Program-made: the position numbers and the translations under genes | Source of the DNA: Verrucomicrobiia bacterium | GTDB taxonomy: Bacteria; Verrucomicrobiota; Verrucomicrobiia; Opitutales; Opitutaceae | NCBI GenBank assembly: GCA_030424825.1 | Contig: JAUHWE010000052.1 | Location: 1-13,254, forward strand | Direction: 5' to 3' | DNA length: 13,254 nucleotides | The notes under the pieces: generated by a model | Databases searched by the model: none | What the model saw: only the letters and a program-made list of their open reading frames with translations | What the model was told of the DNA's origin: nothing | Shown here: positions 6,130-12,742 of the stretch, in pieces | Layout: each line of letters starts with the position of its first letter | How positions within the stretch are numbered: position 1 is the stretch's first letter

Positions 6130-7032
6130 TTATTTCAACGTCTTTTCAAAAAAGGCAACTAATCGCTCCTTGGCATTTGCGGGACCAGCGTGTCCTCCCT
6201 GCTCGCTTGTTTCGAGAACGGAATGAATGCCGTATCGAGTCATCGATTCGTGCATCTCAAGGGATTGCAGCCAGGGAACGGTTTGATCGTTCTTGCTGTG
6301 AAGCAACAGGAGGGGTGGGTCTTCCGAATCGATGTGGTTGATGGCCGATGCCCGAAGCCAGTGTTCGCTTTTTGGGGAGAAGGGTGCCCCAATCCACTCT
6401 CCATTGGTTTTCTTTTTCTCAATCAAATTGGGTTGAAGCGATCGTTGCTCCTCGGATGTAAAACGAGCGACGAAATCGTAGACTCCTGAAATCCCCACGG
6501 CAGCTTGTATCCGGCTCGAAAATTCTGAATGCTCGCCATCCCCCTCAAGTTCCTCGACTCCACCCGTTGCTGCCAGCAAAGCTGCGAGCGTAGCGCCAGC
6601 GGAACTTCCCATGGCTCCGATGTGGTCGCTCGACAGGCCGTATTCCTCACTAATCTTTCGAACAAACCGAACGGCCGTCTTGATATCGCTAATCGTATCC
6701 AGGTAGTTGTGGTTGGGTCTGCCGCGATAGGCGACGAGGGCAGCGGCAAATCCGTTTTTGGCTAAATTTTCGGCATGGGGTCGAAAACGTTGTCCGTTTT
6801 GGGCTCGAAAGCCTCCTCCTTGAATCACAATCACGCAGGGGACCGGTTGGGCAGGATGGGCATGGTGGGGAAGAAACAAGTCAAGTGTGAGTTCTTCGGG
6901 TCCGCCCGAATATACGAGTCCCTTATGCCGCTCGAATTCTGGATCTGTCCCGCTCGATTCTTCGGTTGCCGCAAAAGCGGCAACAATCGCAAATCCATTC
7001 AAGAAAAGTAGTAGCAAGGTTTTTGTTCTCAT
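6130..7032 (-). CDS. Secreted alpha/beta-hydrolase, carbohydrate-esterase-like (BD-FAE/COG0657 type)
   Basis: Predicted exported serine esterase of 300 residues; relatives remove acetyl or feruloyl groups from plant or algal polysaccharides. The ATG at 7032 gives a signal peptide MRTKTLLLLFLNGFAIVAAF with a likely cut after AFA (19-21); the frame is open to 7113 but would bury the signal. Oxyanion segment QGGGF (71-75) is the HGGGF motif with the first His replaced by Gln. The nucleophile elbow GSSAG (142-146) places Ser144. Asp249 in HSKNDQTVP and His281 in QGGHAGPANA complete the triad. No Shine-Dalgarno is seen. The sulfatase and sialidase-like genes nearby fit a role in removing polymer decorations, but there is no operon linking them. 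A peptidase-like hydrolase is less likely. Confidence 0.92.
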   Translation of the reverse strand: MRTKTLLLLFLNGFAIVAAFAATEESSGTDPEFERHKGLVYSGGPEELTLDLFLPHHAHPAQPVPCVIVIQGGGFRAQNGQRFRPHAENLAKNGFAAALVAYRGRPNHNYLDTISDIKTAVRFVRKISEEYGLSSDHIGAMGSSAGATLAALLAATGGVEELEGDGEHSEFSSRIQAAVGISGVYDFVARFTSEEQRSLQPNLIEKKKTNGEWIGAPFSPKSEHWLRASAINHIDSEDPPLLLLHSKNDQTVPWLQSLEMHESMTRYGIHSVLETSEQGGHAGPANAKERLVAFFEKTLK

Positions 7033-7094
7033 CGGAGTAATAGGCTCTTTAAAGAAGTGTCCGACAAACTTTGCAATATTGCGATCAGCTAATT

Positions 7095-7139
7095 GTAGGA
7101 GCAGTTTTCGCAAGTCATCCGTCGCGTTCGCTCAGGATG
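7095..7139. repeat. Possible degenerate GTAGGAG element with adjoining hairpin
   Basis: GTAGGAGCAGTTTTCGCAAG (7095-7114) starts like family D. It runs into CATCC-14 bases-GGATG (7116-7139), whose reverse complement CATCCTGAGCGAACGCGACG resembles an interspersed CATCCTGAGCGAA motif I recall from other genomes. It lies in the 147-base gap between the DUF167 gene and the esterase gene. Partner arms are not clear, so this is a tentative call. Confidence 0.35.
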
Positions 7140-7179
7140 GAGAACGGGGCTGGTCCGCATTGCGTGGTGGTGACCCGCT

Positions 7180-7455
7180 TTACGATGTGGACCTTGCGGG
7201 CAAAGCATGGTCAAGCTGTTGGGGTGTGATGCCACTTATTTCGATAACCTTCCGTTGCGAACGTGATCCATGGACTATGGCAATGGATTCTTGATTGAGC
7301 TTTAACCTTTTGGATAGCAACTCAATCACAGCCTGATTGGCTTTTCCCTTTTCAGGCGGAGCAGCGACTCTAATTTTTAGACAATCGCCTAGCCAGCCAA
7401 CGATTTCTGTTCTTGACGAGCCTGGAACGACCTTTGCCTCAAGCCGACATTTCAT
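7180..7455 (-). CDS. DUF167 / YggU family protein
   Basis: Small cytoplasmic protein of 91 residues, the usual size of the YggU/DUF167 family; the function of the family is not established. Family landmarks: MKCRLEAKVVPGSSRTEIVG, the signature IRVAAPPEKGKANQAVIELL (about 28-47), and IVHGSRSQRKVIEISG. The ATG at 7455 is supported by AGGAGG (7467-7472 on the minus strand) with an 11-base spacer. The short tail after the domain (about residues 78-91) looks non-conserved. It stands between the membrane-protein gene upstream and the esterase gene downstream, all on the minus strand with gaps of 89 and 147 bases. Confidence 0.95.
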   Translation of the reverse strand: MKCRLEAKVVPGSSRTEIVGWLGDCLKIRVAAPPEKGKANQAVIELLSKRLKLNQESIAIVHGSRSQRKVIEISGITPQQLDHALPARSTS

Positions 7456-7544
7456 AATAAAGACGCCCTCCTAAGTACGCTAAGTCCAATCAAGAGGGTG
7501 GCGCAGTGGTCTGAATTGAGACAACTAATTGAGTACGCATAACT

Positions 7545-7871
7545 CTATTTTAGATTCACCCTCAACGCTAAAGTTCCAAGTATTAATATAGTCGAGATCA
7601 CCAGAGCACCAAGTACCATTTTCTCGCTCTTCTTTTTCCCGAATTTTTGGGCTAAGATGTATCGCAAAGCAATGTCTGAATAGACAAAGACGAATACTCC
7701 AGCTACGATGTAAGCAGATTCTTTGTTGAACTGAACCTGATCGCCTCCCACCAGAGCCAAAATTACCGCTCCTACGCCCCCAGTCGCCATAATGATCATC
7801 GTGTTCAGAAAAGCCGTTAAGAACATGTTCGGCTCTGTATGTGGAGGATCCTCAAAATCGTAGTTTTTCAC
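7545..7871 (-). CDS. Small three-helix inner-membrane protein, unknown function
   Basis: Predicted membrane protein of 108 residues that I do not recognise. A polar start (KNYDFEDPPHTEPN) is followed by three hydrophobic segments: about 17-42 (MIIMATGGVGAVILALVGG), 51-73 (AYIVAGVFVFVYSDIALRY) and 84-104 (MVLGALVISTILILGTLAL). The basic loop QKFGKKKSEK between the last two suggests that it faces the cytoplasm. The frame runs upstream to a TTG at 7907, but a well-placed AGGAG selects the GTG at 7871. A MITE-like element is inserted two bases beyond that AGGAG, so any promoter must lie in or beyond the element. Function cannot be inferred from the neighbours. Confidence 0.8.
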   Translation of the reverse strand: MKNYDFEDPPHTEPNMFLTAFLNTMIIMATGGVGAVILALVGGDQVQFNKESAYIVAGVFVFVYSDIALRYILAQKFGKKKSEKMVLGALVISTILILGTLALRVNLK

Positions 7872-7878
7872 CTGTAAA

Positions 7879-7883
7879 CTCCT
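7879..7883 (-). promoter_or_regulatory. Shine-Dalgarno deciding the GTG start of the membrane protein
   Basis: AGGAG on the minus strand with a seven-base spacer (TTTACAG read 5' to 3') before GTG at 7871-7869. This favours GTG over the in-frame TTG at 7907, which lies inside the MITE terminal repeat. Confidence 0.75.
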
Positions 7884-7885
7884 AA

Positions 7886-8046
7886 GAGAGTGTCTAATAA
7901 GTCTCAACTAATCTTTCATATGGTTTCATTTTCTAATGATTATTAAATTGTAGGTCGTCTCGCCGAGGCGACATTCATCCCAATTGGCGGGTCAGCGACA
8001 CGTCCTACATCAGAAGACCATATGATCAGAATTACTAGACACCCTC
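7886..8046. mobile_element. MITE-like element, 161 bp, with TAA target duplication
   Basis: The left end reads GAGAGTGTCTAATAA (7886-7900) and the reverse complement of the right end reads GAGGGTGTCTAGTAA. The ends can be aligned further inward: TCT follows in both, and CATATGGT occurs on the left (7918-7925) opposite ACCATATG on the right (8017-8024). TAA stands directly outside both ends (7883-7885 and 8047-8049), as expected for a 3-bp target duplication; TNA targets are known for some IS5-family groups. No transposase is encoded. The centre carries a GTAG palindrome pair. It lies immediately beside the ribosome binding site of the small membrane protein gene. Confidence 0.75.
7950..8008. 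repeat. Imperfect GTAG palindrome pair (family E) inside the MITE
   Basis: The left arm 7950-7972 starts GTAGGTCGTCTCGCCGAGGC and can fold on itself (GTCGTCTCG with CGAGGCGAC, one mismatch). The reverse complement of 7986-8008 starts GTAGGACGTGTCGCTGACCC and matches at GTAGG, CGT, TCGC and scattered later positions. It occupies the middle of the element at 7886-8046, either as part of that element or as an insertion into it. Confidence 0.6.
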
Positions 8047-8095
8047 TAAGTCATGCAATGGCGGCGATCAGTCCACATTGCCAGCAATGCCTTGT

Positions 8096-8440
8096 GTGTG
8101 CCCAGCATGGGCACGTTGTAATTGCGTGAAACTCCCATGTTGCTCCGCCATCTCCGCTTTCGCTCCGCCATGAACTGCAATTATCAAAAGAAAGGAATAG
8201 ACTATGGCAACTGCGAAGTCGGGAGGCTTGGAGGAAGGACGTCCACCTCAACCGAGGAGTGAAGCAACGACACCTCAACGGGTGAAGCGAGAATAACAAA
8301 ATATGGGCTAGCGTACAGGTCCTGGGTTATGAGGTCGGTAGGGCGGATGAGCTGGCGCTACACAGCGTTATAAGGAACGAATGCGGTGACATGATCACAA
8401 GAGCTCAATCTTAAGTTCAGCCGTGAATGCAGATCCCGAG
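8096..8440 (+). ncRNA. Structured RNA, probable 5' (domain I) fragment of a group II intron
   Basis: No gene fits these roughly 350 bases, but the plus strand looks like structured RNA. It opens with GTGTGCCCAGCATGGGCAC, which matches the group II intron 5' consensus GUGYG and folds as GTGCCCA-GCA-TGGGCAC. TAATTGC (8119-8125) pairs with GCAATTA (8177-8183), and further on GTGA-CATGA-TCAC forms a hairpin. Repeated GTGAA motifs (GCGTGAAACT, GAGTGAAGC, GGGTGAAGC) and AACAAAATATGGGCTAGCG resemble domain I sequences as I remember them. There is no reverse transcriptase gene and no recognisable domain V, so it would be a truncated, inactive copy. The 3' limit is approximate, ending at the stop codon of the sialidase-like gene. 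Another large structured RNA is the alternative. Confidence 0.45.
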
Positions 8441-8444
8441 GTCG

Positions 8445-9647
8445 CTAGTCGATAAACTCTGAACTATCGAATTGTAGACGTATAATGTCAGGAGCGTTTC
8501 CCAAGATTCCTCGATAATCGAATACGTTTAAAAGTGTTCCATCATAGGTATCCATCAATATAGGACAAGGATAGTAACCGTCTGTGACCATTCCTCGCTT
8601 CTCGTTGTCCAGCACATAAAGCCTTTCAACTTCAAGATTCTCTGGATCAAACCGAATCAGGGCAAGTTCCATAGGCAATTCGCGATTGGGCGCTCTCCAA
8701 TTACGACCTATGAGAAAATATTCGCCCTCGTAGGTAAAGAGCCGTGGCCTTCCAATATATGCGGAGATTGACGGAGTTTTCTCAGTGATATTCGTTTGTT
8801 GGATTGTTCTGAATTCCAGATCGACCCGATGGAGCCGTTGCATGTCGTCATAGCCGCGCGTAGTAACAAGGAATCCATCTTCGTAGGGGAACAGGCTACT
8901 TTCATTGATCCGAATATTGCCAAATTCCTCGCTAAGATTGCGAATGAAATGCCAGTTTTCCCCGTTGTCGTCGGTATAAAGCACGTCTACGGAACGCCTT
9001 CCGCCAGCAAGGTATTCGAAGGTCATTATCAACGCATAAAGACGCTTACCTACGATAGCGGAGTCGAAGAGGTAGCCATATTCTACACCGTCTATTAAAC
9101 CGACTCGCTCCAAGGCTCCAAAACTTTCACCATTGTTTCGACTGATGGATCTTCGTAGACCGATTCGGTAGTGTTTCCCTTGCTCATCGATTTTCATAGC
9201 GTCGATGTAAGTGCCAAGATTTCCGTTGGGAAAACGAATCCATTCGCCCATCTGCATAATTTCATCCGGTCCTCCAAGCTGTATGGGGTTCTGCGTTTGG
9301 AGCCCGCTTTCGAGATCAAATCGAATGATCTCCAGTCTGGCTCCCGCATCCGCGACATGGTTTTTTCCCCTTTTGTAAGAGAGTAAAATCTGGTTATCGC
9401 CCAACGGGACGATGGCGGGAAAGGCCAGATAATTCCACGTATCAATACCTCTGTAGGATTTGATGGTTTCTTCGACCCTAAATGATGGAATGGAGGGTAT
9501 CGTCGTTGCGGGCTCTACGACTCGACCGTGTAAACGCACACTGTTTCCTGGTGAAGAAACGGTAGGAGTTTTTTCAACTGGCGGCACGGACCAAAGGCCA
9601 AGAGGTAAAAACAAGAGGGTAAAACAGATGGATTTCCAAAGATTCAT
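8445..9647 (-). CDS. Secreted sialidase-like (BNR/Asp-box) beta-propeller protein
   Basis: Exported protein of 400 residues with a sialidase-superfamily six-bladed propeller pattern. The ATG at 9647 gives a signal peptide MNLWKSICFTLLFLPLGLWS; the frame is open to 9689 but that adds a polar stretch before it. Two Asp-box-like motifs are visible: SRNNGESF (169-176) and TDDNGENW (225-232). Blade-like segments include PAIVPLGDNQILLSYKRG, SSLFPYEDGFLVTTRG and RPRLFTYEGEYFLIGRNW. I cannot assign the sialidase arginine triad or the Tyr/Glu nucleophile pair, so activity on sialic acid is not shown; it may be another glycoside-active or binding propeller. It starts 50 bases after the 98-aa gene on the same strand. 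Its stop codon abuts the probable intron fragment, so the last residues may come from that junction. Confidence 0.78.
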   Translation of the reverse strand: MNLWKSICFTLLFLPLGLWSVPPVEKTPTVSSPGNSVRLHGRVVEPATTIPSIPSFRVEETIKSYRGIDTWNYLAFPAIVPLGDNQILLSYKRGKNHVADAGARLEIIRFDLESGLQTQNPIQLGGPDEIMQMGEWIRFPNGNLGTYIDAMKIDEQGKHYRIGLRRSISRNNGESFGALERVGLIDGVEYGYLFDSAIVGKRLYALIMTFEYLAGGRRSVDVLYTDDNGENWHFIRNLSEEFGNIRINESSLFPYEDGFLVTTRGYDDMQRLHRVDLEFRTIQQTNITEKTPSISAYIGRPRLFTYEGEYFLIGRNWRAPNRELPMELALIRFDPENLEVERLYVLDNEKRGMVTDGYYPCPILMDTYDGTLLNVFDYRGILGNAPDIIRLQFDSSEFID

Positions 9648-9697
9648 GTTATTCGTTTTGTAAGTTGAAGGGGTTAAAGGCTGGGACAACCTCTTGA

Positions 9698-9994
9698 TCA
9701 GTCGAGCGGCTTGTCTGCGTTGACAGAATTAGCTGGTTCAGTTGATTCGTTATCGATATTTTGTATCTGGTCTTCAGTGCAATAATAGTCGCCTGAACCA
9801 TTGCTGGCTTCAACAGTGTATATCATTTTATCATTCTCTTCTGATGCAGAGACTATCCATCCTCCTATCTTTTCTCCAGTAGGTAGTGATGCTTCAACTA
9901 TCGAATTATATCGAAACGCGAGTCCTTCAACGAGCTCTCCATTCAACCACCTTTTGTTTAAGTCTCGAATTTTTTTTGATTCTTCAGGGGTCAT
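9698..9994 (-). CDS. Small acidic hypothetical protein
   Basis: 98 residues, not recognised, no signal peptide or membrane segment. The N-terminus (MTPEESKKIRDLNKRWLNGE) looks helical; the middle (IVEASLPTGEKIGGWIVSAS, then MIYTVEASNGSGDYYCTEDQ) looks like a small beta barrel; the tail is acidic and disordered. The single ATG at 9994 is taken as the start although no Shine-Dalgarno is seen. The alternation of hydrophobic and polar residues looks protein-like, and no competing frame covers the region. It ends 50 bases before the sialidase-like gene on the same strand and may share its transcript. The 140 bases upstream (9995-10134) contain nothing I can name. Confidence 0.65.
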   Translation of the reverse strand: MTPEESKKIRDLNKRWLNGELVEGLAFRYNSIVEASLPTGEKIGGWIVSASEENDKMIYTVEASNGSGDYYCTEDQIQNIDNESTEPANSVNADKPLD

Positions 9995-10134
9995 CTATTT
10001 TTGCTGAACAGTGCTAATATCTGTCGTTTAACTGAGTACCGAGGCATGGTCGACAACGGAGGAAAGAGGTTGACAAAATGACCAGGCTTTGCGGTTGCAG
10101 CGAGCAGCGCCCCCCAGATGGGTTTCCGCCGGTG

Positions 10135-11265
10135 TCAGTTGCGCCGGTATTCTTGCATGAGGTTTAGGATGGATTCCCTCATGCTGAATAGGGCTTTACG
10201 GATGTCGATTTGCCAGGGATCTTTTTCCTCTTGAAGGGAACTGGCGGCTTCAAGGGTTGAAATGGTCAGGTGAACGAGGTGGAGCGCCCGTTTGAGTGTA
10301 GCGACAACGAATCCCGGTTCGGGGTCGATGCCTTCGGCGACTTCTTCTAGCGCTCCAATCAGCTTGCTCACTGTGAGTTGCGAATGCCAAAGCAGTTGGT
10401 TCCAAGGGTTGCTGCTTTCTTCGTTCAGGAGTTTTCGGGATTCGGTTTCGAAAAAGATCCGCGACGTGACATCCATCATTTCTGAAATAAGCGGATGGTT
10501 GGGGAGGTATTCCTCAGGGGTCGGCTTCCCCTCGCTTAAGGGGCTTTCCTCGTCCCACAAGTCGTCTTCCTCCTCCGGATACTCGATGCTCTCGATCTCC
10601 CACCCCATGGCTTCCGCAACCAATTCCTCGCATTTCGGATCATCTCCGTATTTGTCGAAAAGCTCCATTAGCATGTCGCTACGGGCGTCCGATTTTTGCA
10701 AATACGCTTCCCATTGAAACTCGTTCATTTCCCCGGAAGAGGGAAGGGGGTCATCGTCCGGCTCGATAGCGTTGGCGAGATTGTCCATGAAGTCGAACAT
10801 GGCTTGCTGATTTCTCAGGCGTTGCTCGATTTCCTCGTTCTCGGAGAGGTTCCACTGCGGGAGAGTGACGGTCCACTTGAAGTCGGTTGTCTCAATGAGG
10901 ACGCGCCCATTACGTTCGCTGAACCACTCGAGGTATAAGCAGTTTCCAATGACGTAGGGGACTTTGCCATCGACGAACTCGCCAATCGCGGTGTCCGGAT
11001 CGATCGGGATCTTCACTTTCTTTGACGCCGTAATATCTCCAACCACCCCTTCCTGGCAAATGTCCAGTCCCGTATAGTCGCCTTCAATGGGCTCGGGATT
11101 TTCGAATACAAGCTGTGCGCCCGCCAGGTCCCGGTAGCAATTTCCCTTTAGTTTTAACTCGATGGGATTGTTCAATCCTTTGAGCCAGATGAGGCCGGAG
11201 ACGCTCCCGGGAATTCTATTTTGGATTTCTCCTTTTATGACGTGCTGATCAAGCCTCCATGCCAT
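10135..11265 (-). CDS. Uncharacterised acidic two-part protein, probably PVC-conserved
   Basis: 376 residues from the ATG at 11265; the frame extends to a TTG at 11301, but MAWRLDQHVIKGEIQNR is the more natural start. No signal peptide, so probably cytoplasmic. Residues about 1-140 are beta-rich and start with IKGEIQNRIPGSVSGLIWLK and ELKLKGNCYRDLAGAQLVFE, a pattern I recall from unannotated proteins of Verrucomicrobiota and Planctomycetota. A linker near 170-260 is strongly acidic (EIESIEYPEEEDDLWDEE). The C-terminal part from about 265 is predicted helical (LISEMMDVTSRIFFE, VATLKRALHLVHLTISTLEA). No catalytic motif is apparent and function is unknown. It is transcribed away from the M20 peptidase gene across 220 bases in which the only structure I see is a short hairpin ATGGT-GGGCG-ACCAT at 11318-11332. 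Confidence 0.8.
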   Translation of the reverse strand: MAWRLDQHVIKGEIQNRIPGSVSGLIWLKGLNNPIELKLKGNCYRDLAGAQLVFENPEPIEGDYTGLDICQEGVVGDITASKKVKIPIDPDTAIGEFVDGKVPYVIGNCLYLEWFSERNGRVLIETTDFKWTVTLPQWNLSENEEIEQRLRNQQAMFDFMDNLANAIEPDDDPLPSSGEMNEFQWEAYLQKSDARSDMLMELFDKYGDDPKCEELVAEAMGWEIESIEYPEEEDDLWDEESPLSEGKPTPEEYLPNHPLISEMMDVTSRIFFETESRKLLNEESSNPWNQLLWHSQLTVSKLIGALEEVAEGIDPEPGFVVATLKRALHLVHLTISTLEAASSLQEEKDPWQIDIRKALFSMRESILNLMQEYRRN

Positions 11266-11485
11266 TGGGGCGGAATTTAGGTCCTTGGTTGATCGTGTCA
11301 ACTACGGGATCTCCGCGATGGTGGGCGACCATGGGATTTCCAAATTTTTTAATCGAAGATAGCGACAATGATCGAGCCTGATGCGAGGCGGCTGGTAGGT
11401 TGGAGGTAGCGTTGGATCGTATGTGTCCGAAAAACAGCGCGAAGACGATTGCGCCTGGAGGGAGAAAGCCTAACGTGGGTTCTCA

Positions 11486-12604
11486 ATGAGTGAGTGTCTC
11501 AAACTTCTTAAGGAACTCGTGGCGATTCCCAGCGTGAATCCTGTGTACGGAGGACCCGGCGAAGCGGATATGGAAGTTTGCGTCAGCGATTTTCTGAGAA
11601 CCAACGGGATTGAGTACCAGGTGCAGGAGGCTTTGCCGGGACGGAATAATCTATTGGCCCGGATCGGTCCGGAAAATTTGCCGGCTATTTTGGTCGAAGC
11701 TCACATGGATACCGTGGGAGTCGCGGGCTGGCTGGAGGGAAGTCCATATGATTTGGTGGAAAAAGAGGGCAAGTATTTTGGCCGTGGGTCTTGCGATACG
11801 AAAGCCAGTTTGGCGGTTTTCATGTGTTTGGCCCAAACGCTAGCCGCACAGAAGTCTTCGATGAAGCATGCGATGGTCTTTGCGGCGACCGTGGATGAGG
11901 AGTCCCGACAGTTAGGAGCGGTGAAGCTGGCCGAGCAGATCGAGGGTCTGAACATCGTTGCCGCGATTACCGGAGAGCCCACGAGAAGCGCCCTTATCAC
12001 CAAGCACAAAGGCGCCTGCCGCTACACGATTGAAGCGCGGGGAAAGGCTGCCCACGGATCGACCCCTGAGTTGGGGGAAAACGCCATCTACAAAATTGCG
12101 CGAATCGTTGAGAAGCTGGACCGGTACGCCGACCTGCTTTCTGCCGAAGAAGGGAGGACCTTTATTGAAAAAGGAAGCCTGAATGTCGGGAAAGTGGCCG
12201 GGGGAATCGGTTTCAACATTGTCCCCGACAGCTGCGTGGTCGATGTGGATCGGCGGCTGGGAATCACGGAAACCATGGAGGGCGCCCGAGAAGCGATCGA
12301 CACGATTGCCCAAACCGAGACCGAGACGGAGGTTTCGACGTTTCTCGAGCGGCCGCCACTGAATACGGACAATGGGAACTGGTTCCCGCAGGCGTTGACA
12401 GAAAGTGCTGGGAAAGCGGGATTTCAAACGGAATTCAAGGAAGTCGCCTTTATGACCAATGGGGTTGCCTATGCAGAGGTCGGGATTCCGACAGTCGTAT
12501 TTGGACCGGGCGACATCGAGCAGGCACATAAAGCAGACGAGTATATCGAGGCAGGTGAGATGGAAAAGTCTCTGGCGATATTGGAAAAATTCTTCCTGTC
12601 ATAA
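11486..12604 (+). CDS. M20-family metallopeptidase/deacylase (ArgE/DapE/ACY1 type)
   Basis: Cytoplasmic zinc hydrolase of 372 residues, of usual length, that would cleave an N-acyl amino acid or small peptide. The first metal ligands are in EAHMDTVG (His73, Asp75 as base-orienting Asp), the bridging Asp104 in GRGSCDTKAS, the catalytic pair Glu138-Glu139 in ATVDEES, a further ligand Glu164 in ITGEPTRS and the last ligand His348 in FGPGDIEQAHKADE. The dimerisation domain begins near GKAAHGSTPELGENAI (His190). The usual K-G after D-x is K-A here (DTKAS). The start ATG at 11486 lacks a good Shine-Dalgarno (a GGAGGG lies about 25 bases upstream). The close ArgE/DapE resemblance does not settle the substrate; there are no arginine or lysine pathway genes beside it, so I give no gene symbol. 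Confidence 0.93.
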   Translation: MSECLKLLKELVAIPSVNPVYGGPGEADMEVCVSDFLRTNGIEYQVQEALPGRNNLLARIGPENLPAILVEAHMDTVGVAGWLEGSPYDLVEKEGKYFGRGSCDTKASLAVFMCLAQTLAAQKSSMKHAMVFAATVDEESRQLGAVKLAEQIEGLNIVAAITGEPTRSALITKHKGACRYTIEARGKAAHGSTPELGENAIYKIARIVEKLDRYADLLSAEEGRTFIEKGSLNVGKVAGGIGFNIVPDSCVVDVDRRLGITETMEGAREAIDTIAQTETETEVSTFLERPPLNTDNGNWFPQALTESAGKAGFQTEFKEVAFMTNGVAYAEVGIPTVVFGPGDIEQAHKADEYIEAGEMEKSLAILEKFFLS

Positions 12605-12742
12605 AAAAAGCGATACGGCATTCGAGCCTAGGCGTTCCAAATTTTCCAAAAATCGATTCTTTGCCCTAATTCCCTGGGTGGATTTGCCGTTTATAAATAG
12701 CGAGCGGCAAGGTGTCGTTCGATTGCGATTTATGGGAATTCG

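Noticed and set aside
7490..7560. tRNA-like start (GGGTGGCGCAGTGGTCTGA) downstream of the DUF167 gene
   Set aside because: Only the acceptor/D-arm look is present; there is no T-arm GGTTCGAATCC, no anticodon stem and no closing acceptor stem.
8051..8299. Minus-strand open frame of 82 codons over the structured RNA
   Set aside because: Its translation is rich in Arg, Cys and Ser with no family pattern, and the plus strand shows RNA-like folding instead.
10292..10717. Plus-strand open frame of 141 codons, very Ser-rich
   Set aside because: It is the antisense of an acidic, Glu/Asp-rich coding region, which naturally gives long Ser-rich open frames.
11912..12529. Minus-strand open frame of 205 codons opposite the M20 peptidase
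   Set aside because: The plus strand carries all M20 metal-binding motifs; the antisense product has no recognisable features.
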